Assembly (NCBI RefSeq): GCF_001506075.1
Contig: NZ_KQ947475.1
Coordinates: 3,958,075 to 4,022,074, forward strand
DNA: 64,000 nt
Source: Vibrio sp. MEBiC08052
GTDB taxonomy: Bacteria; Pseudomonadota; Gammaproteobacteria; Enterobacterales; Vibrionaceae
Direction: 5' to 3'
Numbering within the stretch: position 1 is the stretch's first letter; each line of letters starts with the position of its first letter. The notes beneath the pieces were generated by a model. That model was given only the letters and a program-made list of their open reading frames with translations. It was not told the DNA's origin and searched no databases. Below, in pieces: positions 8,409 to 17,347 of this stretch. A program made the position numbers and the translations under genes.

Positions 8409-9686
8409 TTATAGCGCATCACGATGACGCCATCGGTCGTGATGCTGTTCGCGAAATTCTTTCGGGGTACATTGCTGATGTTTTTTAAACACGCTGTACA
8501 TGTATTGCAGTGACGGGTAGCCACATAATTCAGCAATCTCGGCTACCGGTAGTGACGTGGTTGCCAGCAGGTGGCGTGCTTGCCTCAGCTTCGAGTTATG
8601 GATTTCCTGATGAATGGAATGTCCGCACTCTTCTTTAAAACGGATTTCCATGTTGGAGCGGGAGATACCGACATAGTCGAGTACCTGTTCGACTTTGATA
8701 CCTTTGCAGGCGTGATGGCGGATAAAATGCATTGCCTGAATGACATAGGGATCTTTCAGAGCCTGATAGTCGGTACTCTGTCGCGCGTGAACCTGAGTCG
8801 GGGGGACCAGCCGACGAGTTTGCCTCAGCGTGTCTAATTGTTCGGTCTCTTGGGGATCGGTGGTCAGCAGACGATGCAGCAGTTTGGCCGCCTGATAACC
8901 CATCTCTTTACATCCCTGTTCCACCGAAGATAACGACACACGGCTCAGGTAGCTGGTCAGCTCTTCATTATCAATCCCAATGACGGAAATCTTGTCCGGT
9001 ACCATCAGCTTCAAATGATCACAAACCTGCAGCAAATGACGTGCCCGGGCATCGGTGACCGCCACAATGCCGACCGGGGTCGGTAGTTGTTGCAACCAGT
9101 CAGCGAGACGGTTCATATCGTACTGCCACGTTTGCGGGCTTACCTCATTGCCCCGGTAAACCGAACCGGAGTATCCCTCGCGTTGTAACAGATGAATAAA
9201 GGCTTGTTCTCGCTCATGAGACCAGCGTCGCCATGATTCCTGAGGCATCCCGTAGAACGCGAAATTCTCAATCCCTTTGCTTTTCAGATGCTGAAATGCC
9301 AGTTCAATCAAGGCCTGATTATCGGTGGCAACATAAGGAACATTCGGATAATCGTCCGGATGTTCATAAGAGCCGCCGATCGCGACGACCGGGATCGTGG
9401 TATCTTCAAGCAGGCCCCGGATGTCAGGATTGTCGAAATCAGCAATCACACCGTCGCCTTTCCAAGTATGGAAGTTCTCCAGATGTGTGGTGAATTCCTC
9501 TTCAAGATAAATATCCCAGTTGCATTGGGAAGCCTGTAAATATTCTCCGATGCCTTCTATCACTTCTCGGTCATACACTTTATTGGCATTAAATAACAGT
9601 GTAATCCGATAACGGTGGTCGATGAACTGACGATATAGGTTGTGAGGGTAAGGTTTCAGAGCAGTCATGGATGGGTTTTTATTCAT
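8409..9686 (-). CDS. xylR: XylR, xylose-responsive AraC-family activator
   Basis: The 425-residue protein has a LacI/ribose-binding-protein-like sensor domain (about 28-290) followed by an AraC-type double helix-turn-helix (about 315-415; I-S-R-S-N-M-E-I-R-F and the second helix region E-I-A-E-L-C-G-Y). This is the two-part structure of E. coli XylR, which binds xylose through the first domain and activates xyl promoters. It sits between the xylose carrier and xylB and is divergent from xylB. A second in-frame ATG at residue 7 is possible; neither start has a strong ribosome site. Confidence 0.93.
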   Translation of the reverse strand: MNKNPSMTALKPYPHNLYRQFIDHRYRITLLFNANKVYDREVIEGIGEYLQASQCNWDIYLEEEFTTHLENFHTWKGDGVIADFDNPDIRGLLEDTTIPVVAIGGSYEHPDDYPNVPYVATDNQALIELAFQHLKSKGIENFAFYGMPQESWRRWSHEREQAFIHLLQREGYSGSVYRGNEVSPQTWQYDMNRLADWLQQLPTPVGIVAVTDARARHLLQVCDHLKLMVPDKISVIGIDNEELTSYLSRVSLSSVEQGCKEMGYQAAKLLHRLLTTDPQETEQLDTLRQTRRLVPPTQVHARQSTDYQALKDPYVIQAMHFIRHHACKGIKVEQVLDYVGISRSNMEIRFKEECGHSIHQEIHNSKLRQARHLLATTSLPVAEIAELCGYPSLQYMYSVFKKHQQCTPKEFREQHHDRWRHRDAL

Positions 9687-9944
9687 AAATAATATTAATT
9701 ATATTTTGTCCATAATTTTTAAGTCTAACAGGCAAGTACCATGTTAAATGTGATCCTTCACTCAGTCGTTAAATCCATGAAGCTATCTATGAAAAATCGT
9801 AATTGTGTCGTGAACTGAGAGACTTATGATAATGATTAGATAAATAAAATCATCACGAAGCATAAATATATCCGGATGACCCCGTCACGCAGTGTATTTC
9901 CTGAGGTTATCCGAGTCTATTGACTGAAAATAAAAGGGTAGCTT
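9687..9944. promoter_or_regulatory. Divergent xylR / xylB control region
   Basis: About 258 bp, AT-rich. GATAAATAAAATCATCACG at 9839-9857 resembles ATAAATAAAAAATCAT in the xylA/xylE control region and is a candidate XylR operator. The xylB ribosome site is weak (AAAGGGTAGCTT). Confidence 0.4.
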
Positions 9945-11399
9945 ATGTATGTTGGAATCGATTTAGGGACATCCGGCGTCAAGGTCATTGTGCTGGCTGA
10001 AAACGGTGACGTGGTGGCGAGTGAGGTTGCGCCACTTGAGATCTCGCGTCCGTTTCCGTTGTGGTCAGAACAGGACCCGCAGCACTGGTGGCAAGCCATG
10101 TGTCAAGCCGTTCAGGGGCTGGGAAAGCAGACGGATCTCAGTACGGTGAAAGCCATCGGGTTGTCCGGACAGATGCACGGTGCGGTGTTGCTCGATCAGC
10201 AAGGGCAGGTTTTACGTCCGGCCATTTTGTGGAATGACGGACGCTGTCAGGCACAATGCTCCGAACTGGAGCGACGCGTCCCTGACAGTCGCCAGATTAC
10301 CGGGAATATGATGATGCCGGGCTTTACCGCGCCGAAACTGCTGTGGGTGGCAGAAAATGAGCCGGACATTTTTGCCCGGATAGACAAAGTACTATTGCCG
10401 AAAGATTATTTGCGTTACCGGATGACCGGCGTGTATGCGTCGGATATGTCCGATGCTGCCGGAACCATGTGGTTAGATGTCGCTCAGCGCGACTGGAGTG
10501 ATGAACTGCTTGATGCCACAGGTCTGGAAAGACGTCAGATGCCGGATCTGTACGAAGGGAATGCGATCACCGGCACCTTGAATCGCGAACTTGCCAATGC
10601 CTGGGGAATGCCGGAAGTGCCGGTGATTGCCGGTGGCGGTGATAATGCCGCCGGGGCTGTCGGGGTCGGGATTATCGAACCGGGGCAGGCGATGCTCTCT
10701 TTAGGAACCTCCGGGGTTTATTTTGCGGTCAGTGATGGTTTTCTTGCCAATCCGGACTCTGCGTTACACAGTTTCTGTCATGCATTACCCGGAACGTGGC
10801 ATACCATGTCGGTTATTTTGAGCGCGGCATCTTGTTTGTCCTGGGTATGTGAGTTGACCGGATTTACCGATGTGACCGAGATGTTGCATGAGACGAAAAG
10901 TCATGCTGATCCTGATTCAGGGGTGGTGTTTCTGCCCTATTTGTCAGGAGAACGGACACCGCACAATGACCCGTATGCGAAAGGTGTTTTCTTCGGTATG
11001 ACCCATTCGACTTCGAAATTCGAATTGGTTCAGGCGGTATTGGAAGGTGTCGGGTTTGCGTTTGCCGATGGCTTTGATGCACTGCATCAGACTGGTTTAT
11101 TGCCGGAAGAGGTGGTTCTGATTGGCGGTGGGGCTCGCAGTCAGTATTGGCGTCAGATGTTGGCGGATATTGTCCGCTTACCGTTGGCATATCGTCAGGG
11201 CGGTGATGTCGGCCCGGCACTTGGTGCGGCACGACTGGCGATGTTAGCCGTCAGACCCGAAATGACAGCACGGGATATTTGCGCGTCACCGGTCTTGATC
11301 GAAAGACATATGCCGGATAGCGAGAAAACGGCACATTACCAACACAAGAGAACGGTTTATCAGCAATTATATCGTCAATTAAAACCACTCTTTGTGTAA
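9945..11399 (+). CDS. xylB: Xylulokinase
   Basis: Phosphorylates D-xylulose to D-xylulose 5-phosphate, which enters the pentose phosphate pathway. The 484-residue FGGY-family kinase begins M-Y-V-G-I-D-L-G-T-S-G-V-K with the phosphate-binding loop. It also carries G-L-S-G-Q-M-H-G, the W-N-D-G-R substrate segment, G-G-G-D-N-A-A-G with the catalytic Asp, and G-G-G-A-R-S-Q-Y-W-R in the ATP domain. Its length matches E. coli XylB (484). A terminator follows at 11524. Confidence 0.97.
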   Translation: MYVGIDLGTSGVKVIVLAENGDVVASEVAPLEISRPFPLWSEQDPQHWWQAMCQAVQGLGKQTDLSTVKAIGLSGQMHGAVLLDQQGQVLRPAILWNDGRCQAQCSELERRVPDSRQITGNMMMPGFTAPKLLWVAENEPDIFARIDKVLLPKDYLRYRMTGVYASDMSDAAGTMWLDVAQRDWSDELLDATGLERRQMPDLYEGNAITGTLNRELANAWGMPEVPVIAGGGDNAAGAVGVGIIEPGQAMLSLGTSGVYFAVSDGFLANPDSALHSFCHALPGTWHTMSVILSAASCLSWVCELTGFTDVTEMLHETKSHADPDSGVVFLPYLSGERTPHNDPYAKGVFFGMTHSTSKFELVQAVLEGVGFAFADGFDALHQTGLLPEEVVLIGGGARSQYWRQMLADIVRLPLAYRQGGDVGPALGAARLAMLAVRPEMTARDICASPVLIERHMPDSEKTAHYQHKRTVYQQLYRQLKPLFV

Positions 11400-11467
11400 G
11401 TGAGTAGTGAGTAGTGAGTAGAGTGTATGTGAGTAAAATGTAAGTGAGCCGAGTGTAAATGAGTAAA
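11400..11467 (+). repeat. Short tandem GTGAGTA-type repeats after xylB
   Basis: Immediately after the xylB stop the sequence repeats GTGAGTA, first perfectly (about 11400-11420) and then as decayed versions (GTGAGTAAAATGTAA, GTGAGCC, ATGAGTAAATG). It looks like slippage-prone, non-coding sequence. Confidence 0.6.
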
Positions 11468-11523
11468 TGTTACTTCGGCAGGTGTCTGGCGGTGATTGGA
11501 AAATAATCGCGAGTCATCAAATC

Positions 11524-11551
11524 AATAAGGAGCCTGAAGGCTCCTTATTTT
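11524..11551. terminator. Terminator after xylB
   Basis: AATAAGGAGCC (11524-11534) and GGCTCCTTATT (11539-11549) form an 11-bp stem with a TGAA loop followed by T residues. It lies between convergent xylB and the peptide transporter gene and can act on both strands. Confidence 0.85.
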
Positions 11552-11617
11552 GATCTGACAAATATGTGTGCCAGCTTAATTCAACTATGTTATGACGTAC
11601 TTTATTATGACGTACTG

Positions 11618-13015
11618 TTATGCTGTTTGAGTCACACTGTCTGCTTCTTTCGGTGTTTGGTTCAGGTGAGTAGCTTGTTCCGCACCGTGCATCCACATGA
11701 CCAGTTTATTCGAAAAGAGTAACAGGATCAGGCCGGAAGCTGTTGCGGTGACGGCAATACCGCCGAAAATCGCTAAGGCACCAAAATCACCGACATGGGC
11801 ACCGATCAGCCCGGCAATGTAATTGGCAATCGCATTAAATCCGAGCCAGACTCCCATCATCAGTGAAGCCAGACGCAGCGGTGCCAGTTTGGTGGTCATC
11901 GATAAACCGATTGGTGAGAGGCATAATTCCCCGATGGTATGAAAGAAGAACGCGCCAACCAGCCAGAACATGGAAGTTTTCACACTCAGATCGCTGCCTT
12001 GCTCCAAAACCGCGCCAATCATACACAAGAAACCGATCGCCAGAAAAAATAACCCAAAGGCAAATTTAACCGGTGAATTGGGTTCACGGCTGCCAAGTTT
12101 GACCCAGAGCATCGCAATTAGTGGTGCGCAGACAATGATAAAGAATGGATTCAGAGACTGGAACCAAGCTGCGGGTACTTCAAAACTGCCGATCATCCGG
12201 TCGGTATATTGTTGGGTATACAGGTTCATCAAGCCACCGGCCTGTTCGAATCCGGCCCAGAAGACAATGACAAACAATCCCATGATGATAATGACCTTCA
12301 TGCGATCAATTTCTTCTTTGGTTAACGGTTCTTTCTTCACCGATTTCTTCTGCTGTAAATCCCGGGCTGCCGCAGGTTTGAGGCCAATGTCTCCCAACCA
12401 GCGCTGAGCAAACAGGATTTGAATCACGAAGCTGATGAGCATACCGATACCTGCTGCAACGAAGCCTGCTTTCCAGCCAAAGTTATTGGTCGCGATACCG
12501 GAGATAATCCCCGCCAGGAGTGCACCGATATTGATCCCCATATAAAAGATAGTGAATGCGCCATCGCGACGGTGATCGCCTACTGTATACAGGTCACCGA
12601 CCATGGTTGAAATATTGGGTTTAAACAGACCATTGCCGATGATCAGTAGCGCCAGACCAAGATAGAAGCTATGCACAGCGTCAAGACCGAATAATTGATG
12701 CGGCAGTGCCAGCGTAAATTGACCGATTGCCATCAGAGCACCACCTGCCAAAATAGAGCGGCGTTGACCAAAATAGTTATCAGCCAGCCAGCCACCGATC
12801 AGCGGGGTAATATAGACAAGCCCGGTATAGATGCCATAGAGATCCAATGCCTCTTTGGTTGACCAGCCCATGCCACCGTTGAGTGTTGTGTCTGTGAGGT
12901 ATAAAACCAGAATTGCTCGCATTGCGTAATAGGAAAATCGTTCCCACAGTTCAGTACCGAACAAAAGGAATAGACCACGCGGATGGCCTAAGAATTGCTG
13001 ATTGTTGTGATTCAT
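11618..13015 (-). CDS. POT-family di/tripeptide:H+ symporter
   Basis: A 465-residue proton-coupled oligopeptide transporter. The family motif E-L-W-E-R-F-S-Y-Y is near residues 22-30 and matches ExxERFxYY. The second signature F-Y-M-G-I-N-I-G-A-L is around residue 158, and G-E-L-C-L-S-P-I-G-L-S is in the C-terminal half. About 12 to 14 membrane segments are visible. It resembles DtpA/DtpB-type carriers that import di- and tripeptides across the inner membrane. It is a single gene with a weak ribosome site and no obvious link to its neighbours. Confidence 0.9.
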   Translation of the reverse strand: MNHNNQQFLGHPRGLFLLFGTELWERFSYYAMRAILVLYLTDTTLNGGMGWSTKEALDLYGIYTGLVYITPLIGGWLADNYFGQRRSILAGGALMAIGQFTLALPHQLFGLDAVHSFYLGLALLIIGNGLFKPNISTMVGDLYTVGDHRRDGAFTIFYMGINIGALLAGIISGIATNNFGWKAGFVAAGIGMLISFVIQILFAQRWLGDIGLKPAAARDLQQKKSVKKEPLTKEEIDRMKVIIIMGLFVIVFWAGFEQAGGLMNLYTQQYTDRMIGSFEVPAAWFQSLNPFFIIVCAPLIAMLWVKLGSREPNSPVKFAFGLFFLAIGFLCMIGAVLEQGSDLSVKTSMFWLVGAFFFHTIGELCLSPIGLSMTTKLAPLRLASLMMGVWLGFNAIANYIAGLIGAHVGDFGALAIFGGIAVTATASGLILLLFSNKLVMWMHGAEQATHLNQTPKEADSVTQTA

Positions 13016-13341
13016 ATTTGCTTTGTTTAGATTATTTATTAGCTTTTTATTTTACTTTAATGTTACATATTGGGTAAATGATTTGATTTTTAACATTTTT
13101 GCAATATATTATAAATATGTATTTTTAAGTTTTTGAAATTAAACAATTTTGTAAATTCAGCCTCAAAGCAGGAGAATCGAGGTGAACTAAGTTTTCATTT
13201 ATGAAACAATTGCTTGCATCGTTGATACAGAAAAATCAGTAAACATTAAAGATTTGTGACGGTGATTGATATAGAGATAAAAAAGCCAGCACGGAATGCT
13301 GGCAAGGTCCCACAAAAGATGAGGATATCAGAGCATATCGA
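13016..13341. other. AT-rich intergenic region with GH5 gene terminator
   Basis: This divides the peptide transporter (promoter side, very AT-rich at 13020-13150) from the end of the GH5 gene. Apart from the terminator listed separately, no gene or repeat was seen. Confidence 0.5.
13278..13303 (-). terminator. Terminator of the GH5 gene
   Basis: Read on the - strand, GCCAGC/GCTGGC arms (13284-13303) are followed by a T-run (AAAAA on the + strand before 13284), as expected for a factor-independent terminator downstream of the endoglucanase gene. Confidence 0.75.
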
Positions 13342-14532
13342 TTAATCTGTACAGATACCCGTCAAGCTCCAGGAGTTATCACTACCGGGAGTTGACTTTG
13401 TATACCAGTTGGCCTGATAGAGCTTATCCTGATACACCATATAGTCACCGTTATCGCTATGGTCGTAATTTCCGCCTTCCCATGATTTACGAGTCCAGTT
13501 CGGGTAGACGTTCACTCCGGTACACTCTTTCTGTGTGCGATTTTCAAGCTTGTATGGCCAGTTTGCGATAATCGATTTTACTTTTTTGCCGGATGGTGTC
13601 AGCGTCATGGTATCCGGATAGTAGGTAGACGCGCCTTCATCCTTGTCGTTCAACGCCCAGTTTGCATTACTGAGGTCATGCTCTTTCATGAAATTCACCC
13701 AGACGTCTGTTTCTGCTTCATTGACATCACCATCACCGTTGGCATTGATGGTGCCCCATTCGGTGACAAATAGCGCAATACCATTATTCATCGCGGTGAT
13801 GGCTTTATCTCTGAGAAATTGTCCATGTGTTCCGGCATAAAAGTGCAGCGTGTAGGCGATATTTGTGCCGTTGATCGGGTTCCAGGACGCAGTATCGACG
13901 TCTTGTGACCAGCTTGGAGTGCCGACAATAATTAAGTTATCCGGATCGAATTCACGGATTGCAGCAATCACGGTTTCTGCATAGGGTTTGATGATACTAT
14001 CCCAAGAAATTTGTAGGGGCTCATTGTAGATCTCATAAATGACATTGGGGCTATCACCATATTTCTGTGCCATTTCCCGGAAGAAGCTGACCGCTTCTGC
14101 AACATTGTCTTCGGCATGATGAGAATGCCAGTCGATGATGACGTACATATCGTTCGCAATGGCAGCATCTACGACGGTGATAACTTTCGCTTTATTGCCT
14201 GCCGGATCATCAAGATAGCCGCCATCTTCCTGAATGCCCATTGATGCTCTGACGAGACTGGCATTCCATTCTTCCCGGAGCATCTTGACAATATCTGCGC
14301 GATAGAATTTTTCACCGCCCCATTCATTATTACTCCAGAACAGGCTATTTCCTGAGAAACTTTTGATTTCATCTCCGGCATATATTTTATTGCCGGAAAC
14401 CGATAAAGGTTCAACAGCATATGCTTGCTGACTTAATCCAATAAATAAGCATCCCAGACAGGAGAGCAATAATTTTTTTGCTGAGGAATTATTTTTCCTC
14501 ATGGATAGACGTTGCATTGGTAAATATGACAT
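13342..14532 (-). CDS. Secreted GH5 endoglucanase with C-terminal CBM5
   Basis: Predicted to cut beta-1,4-glucan outside the cell. The 396-residue protein starts at ATG 14532, behind the ribosome site AGAGGTGACCTG. An in-frame start 11 codons upstream lacks one. A signal peptide (about 1-39, ending Q-A-Y-A) leads into a GH5 catalytic domain (about 42-330) with D-W-H-S-H-H near 134, acid/base Glu171 in Y-N-E-P and nucleophile Glu258 in T-E-W-G. A chitin-binding type 3 (CBM5/12) module rich in Trp and Tyr occupies about 345-396, with the usual W-x-x-x-x-Y-x-x-G-D pattern. It resembles CelZ/Cel5 of plant-associated enterobacteria. The gene stands alone. Confidence 0.92.
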   Translation of the reverse strand: MSYLPMQRLSMRKNNSSAKKLLLSCLGCLFIGLSQQAYAVEPLSVSGNKIYAGDEIKSFSGNSLFWSNNEWGGEKFYRADIVKMLREEWNASLVRASMGIQEDGGYLDDPAGNKAKVITVVDAAIANDMYVIIDWHSHHAEDNVAEAVSFFREMAQKYGDSPNVIYEIYNEPLQISWDSIIKPYAETVIAAIREFDPDNLIIVGTPSWSQDVDTASWNPINGTNIAYTLHFYAGTHGQFLRDKAITAMNNGIALFVTEWGTINANGDGDVNEAETDVWVNFMKEHDLSNANWALNDKDEGASTYYPDTMTLTPSGKKVKSIIANWPYKLENRTQKECTGVNVYPNWTRKSWEGGNYDHSDNGDYMVYQDKLYQANWYTKSTPGSDNSWSLTGICTD

Positions 14533-14974
14533 CAGGTCACCTCTAATTAAACATGAATGTACCATTCATTATGAATTGAACAACTCATGATAATTGTATT
14601 GTTAGCTAAAAGTATGTTTGACAAAGATTGCCACTCAATCCATTGGCAATTACTTTAAATATAGATGGTAATAGGAAAGAGAGGATACAAACTATAATAG
14701 TTGTGACAATACACTCGATAGTCGATTTCTATATTTTTATTTATATTATTACGGGTAGTGTTTTAATTTTATTAAAACAATATTTGTGATCTGTATTTCA
14801 ATAATCAGTATGAAATAATGTATGAAAAACTATGAGATAGAATATTGGAGGGGGGCTGCATTCATATGAGATTCCGTCCTATAAAATAGGACGGAATAGT
14901 GACGTCATTCAACCATACTTTTATTTTCAGAAAATAAAATACGATTCTATGAGCGCTTTGTTTTGTCAGTCAAA
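14533..14974. other. AT-rich intergenic region with perfect hairpin
   Basis: 442 bp between two - strand genes. It contains the promoter region of the GH5 gene and, at 14871-14897, a perfect 12-bp inverted repeat (ATTCCGTCCTAT and ATAGGACGGAAT, 3-base loop). No T-run follows the hairpin on either strand. No gene was found. Confidence 0.6.
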
Positions 14975-15427
14975 TTACAGCCCATATTTTGAGGGCAGGC
15001 GATTATCATTCTGAATCATGGTTTTCAAATCAGATAAATATTTCAGATCATCTTCATTATTTTCCCAATAGAAATGACCGAATGCTTCAACAGCTTCGCG
15101 CATTAAAATCGCTTTGACTTTTTTGACGCCGGATTCACGCAGAAGCTCATAAAACAGTTGATCTGCATCTGAGCGCTCTAGCAGATGCGTGTAATAGAGC
15201 CAATCGTGGATAACCGCTGCTTTCATAAAGCGTGGGTTAAACGGCGTTCCGATAATGCTGTAGGCGGCACTCGGGATACTCGCCCCATCATACTGAAAGA
15301 ACTTCGGTACCCAGATGGCTACACCTTGGTTCACGATGCCAAAATCTTCAGCTACTTCGTAGGCTTCATCAAGCTTGCTGCTGTGAGGTTCGGTAATCGG
15401 AAATAAATATAAATTGCTCATGCTCAT
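14975..15427 (-). CDS. DUF1353-family protein
   Basis: A 150-residue protein with the DUF1353 signature: Y-D-G-A-S-I-P at about 48-54 and A-A-V-I-H-D-W-L-Y-Y at about 70-79. The family is often carried by phages and by Vibrio genomes and has no established function; the conserved Asp/His pattern is suggestive of a hydrolase, which is inference. The ribosome site is TGGAGACTCGAAT. The gene stands alone. Confidence 0.75.
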   Translation of the reverse strand: MSMSNLYLFPITEPHSSKLDEAYEVAEDFGIVNQGVAIWVPKFFQYDGASIPSAAYSIIGTPFNPRFMKAAVIHDWLYYTHLLERSDADQLFYELLRESGVKKVKAILMREAVEAFGHFYWENNEDDLKYLSDLKTMIQNDNRLPSKYGL

Positions 15428-15728
15428 ATTCGAGTCTCCATATTGAAGCGTGTTATTGGGTTGTGTGTTCGTCCGGACGGCTGAGGCACATAAACCACAG
15501 CGGAGATAGACTATGTGCTTCGATGACTATTGAATAGGGGGGCTTGCGAACAGTTTTGCGAACAAATATAACGTTTACAGAGAGTTAGAAATACGCTTCT
15601 GAGGCGAACGTCGGAGAAAATGAGGGTAAGTTGCGGGTAGTCATGCGGCCTGTGCATTTTATGTTTTTTGTTGCATACTGGTCATCGTGTAGCAACAACT
15701 CGGATTAAAAACCAGAGCGGAGGAGATC
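15428..15728. other. Intergenic region, nothing recognised
   Basis: About 300 bp between divergent genes. Promoters for both sides are expected here, but no operator, repeat or small gene was identified. Confidence 0.4.
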
Positions 15729-16415
15729 ATGAGAGCGATAGGCGAAAATATTTGGATATTTGATGGTAAAGCCGTCCCGTTTTTGACGCTGCCTTACTCG
15801 ACTCGGATGACGATCGTTCGGCTTGCTGATCAATCTTTATGGATCCATAGTCCGATTGAATTAAATCCTGAGCTGAAGGCTTCCGTCGATGCTTTAGGTG
15901 TGGTCAAGTATTTGATCGCCCCCAACCAACTCCATCACCTGTTTATTTCCCAATGGCAAGCCGCTTACCCTGAGGCGCTTTCGTATGGAACGGAAGGTGT
16001 TCGTCACAAGCGTCAGGATTTGACATTTCATGCGACGTTATCTGCACAGGCGGATTATCCTTGGGCTGACGAACTGGATGCCGTGCTATTTACCGGTTCT
16101 CAGGTCATGCAGGAGTGTGTCTTTTTTCACCGTCCGAGTGAGACGTTAATTGTCACCGATCTGATTGAAAATTTCTCACCGAAGGCTTTCAATTTCTTTC
16201 AGCGTTTGCTGGCTAAGCTGACCGGGATTCTGGCACCGACCGGTAAAATGCCACTGGATTGGCGGTTAAGTTTTTTGATGGGAAAAGCGACTGCCCGGAC
16301 GCATTTGGAGAAAATTCTGAATTGGAATCCCAAGACAATTGTTATGGCACACGGTGTGATTGTGACTGAAAATGCCGATAAATTCTTACGCCGTTCGTTC
16401 CGCTGGCTGTTGTAA
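15729..16415 (+). CDS. DUF4336 protein (metallo-beta-lactamase-like fold)
   Basis: A 228-residue protein that looks like the DUF4336 family, related to the metallo-beta-lactamase fold. Supporting features are the opening I-G-E-N-I-W-I-F-D, the segment I-A-P-N-Q-L-H-H-L-F-I at about 60-70 and V-M-A-H-G-V-I near the C-terminus. The full H-x-H-x-D-H metal motif is not present, so catalytic activity is uncertain. A strong ribosome site (GCGGAGGAGATC) supports the start. No functional partner is obvious. Confidence 0.7.
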   Translation: MRAIGENIWIFDGKAVPFLTLPYSTRMTIVRLADQSLWIHSPIELNPELKASVDALGVVKYLIAPNQLHHLFISQWQAAYPEALSYGTEGVRHKRQDLTFHATLSAQADYPWADELDAVLFTGSQVMQECVFFHRPSETLIVTDLIENFSPKAFNFFQRLLAKLTGILAPTGKMPLDWRLSFLMGKATARTHLEKILNWNPKTIVMAHGVIVTENADKFLRRSFRWLL

Positions 16416-16591
16416 TGTCAGCCATGCGAAATGTCTAAGCGTAATCCGCGGAATGTGATAATTTGCTGGGCAATGCATTGAGTGTTTCTGCGTCATGCAG
16501 ATCTTGATATGACTTAAAGAGTGATGTGATATCAGCATTTCGGTGATATCAGTGATTGGCACTGATAACAATGAATCATCATAAGGAATCA

Positions 16592-16693
16592 ATGTGGCAG
16601 CGTTTGATCGATTTTCAAAAGCGAACGGATTTTCAAAAGCAAACGGATTGTCAAAAGCAAACGGATTGTCAACAACAGATGACGGGAGCGTGA
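16592..16693 (+). CDS. Possible 33-aa repeat peptide upstream of 2OG oxygenase gene
   Basis: An ATG at 16592 with a good ribosome site (ATAAGGAATCA) opens a 33-codon frame. Its TGA (16691-16693) overlaps the preferred ATG of the oxygenase gene as TGATG, a classical translational-coupling arrangement. The peptide is M-W-Q-R-L-I followed by three and a half copies of a six-residue unit (DFQKRT, DFQKQT, DCQKQT, DCQQQ). The DNA is an 18-bp tandem repeat, so other frames also stay open and the repeat alone could explain the ORF. Whether it is translated, a leader peptide, or chance is unknown. Confidence 0.35.
   Translation: MWQRLIDFQKRTDFQKQTDCQKQTDCQQQMTGA
16610..16681 (+). repeat. 18-bp tandem repeat, about 3.5 copies
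   Basis: Units begin at 16610, 16628, 16646 and 16664. The first three differ by one to three bases (GATTTTCAAAAGCAAACG type) and the fourth decays after TCAA. It lies directly ahead of the oxygenase start and may vary in copy number without changing frame. Confidence 0.85.
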
Positions 16694-17322
16694 TGAATGA
16701 AAGTTTATTCGAGCTGATTGCTGATGATCTAGAAAAGCAAGGTTATAGCATTCGCCCTGCTGCGTTGCCGGAAGCGATCTCCGGCCTATTGTATGACCAC
16801 CAACAATCACTTCATGCCGATAAATATATTGATGCCGGTATCGGACGTCGCGACGATTATCTGAAAAATGATTTTGTCAGAAAAGACGAAATTTGCTGGA
16901 TTACCGGGCAATCGGATGCAGGACAGGCATGGATCGATTGGACATCACAGTTACAGCGTTTCCTCAATCAACGACTCTTCCTGGGACTTTTTTCGTTTGA
17001 AAGTCATTTCGCTCATTATCCCCCGGGCGCTTTTTATAAAAGACATTATGATGCCTTTCGTGGTGAAGCAAATCGGGTATTGTCCGTCGTGACCTACTTA
17101 AATCCGGATTGGTGTCATACCGATGGCGGGGAGCTGGTTTTGTATCGGGATGACGTTGATCAGGAAGGGATCAGTGTCGTGCCACTGTATGGCACCATTG
17201 TGGTTTTTCTCAGTGAAGAGTTTCCGCATGAAGTACGCCCCGCGTTGCGGGACCGATACTCGATTGCGGGTTGGTTCCGGGTCAATACCTCGATTAATAA
17301 TAGAATTGATCCGCCCCGTTAA
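16693..17322 (+). CDS. 2OG-Fe(II) oxygenase, prolyl-4-hydroxylase-like
   Basis: A 209-residue dioxygenase of the P4H-like superfamily. Visible iron ligands are the H-Y-D-A-F-R segment (HxD) and the distal His in F-P-H-E-V-R-P. The Arg in D-R-Y-S-I-A-G-W-F-R is the likely 2-oxoglutarate ligand. Such enzymes hydroxylate protein or small-molecule substrates; the substrate is unknown. A longer frame starts with GTG at 16594, but its extra 33 residues are encoded by the 18-bp repeat, and ATG 16693 has a GGGAGCG ribosome site, so the shorter form is preferred. The next gene, 25 bp on, is a GFA-family protein on the same strand, likely cotranscribed. Confidence 0.85.
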   Translation: MNESLFELIADDLEKQGYSIRPAALPEAISGLLYDHQQSLHADKYIDAGIGRRDDYLKNDFVRKDEICWITGQSDAGQAWIDWTSQLQRFLNQRLFLGLFSFESHFAHYPPGAFYKRHYDAFRGEANRVLSVVTYLNPDWCHTDGGELVLYRDDVDQEGISVVPLYGTIVVFLSEEFPHEVRPALRDRYSIAGWFRVNTSINNRIDPPR

Positions 17323-17347
17323 TTTCAGTCTGTCGTCAGGAGGAAGT

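Noticed and set aside
16594..16692. Extending the 2OG oxygenase to the GTG at 16594
   Set aside because: The extra residues are only the translated 18-bp repeat (F-S-K-A-N-G units), and ATG 16693 has a better ribosome site and gives a normal-length domain.
17123..17347. A long upstream extension of the GFA gene
   Set aside because: It overlaps the oxygenase coding region in another frame; ATG 17348 has a strong ribosome site and begins at the conserved N-terminus.
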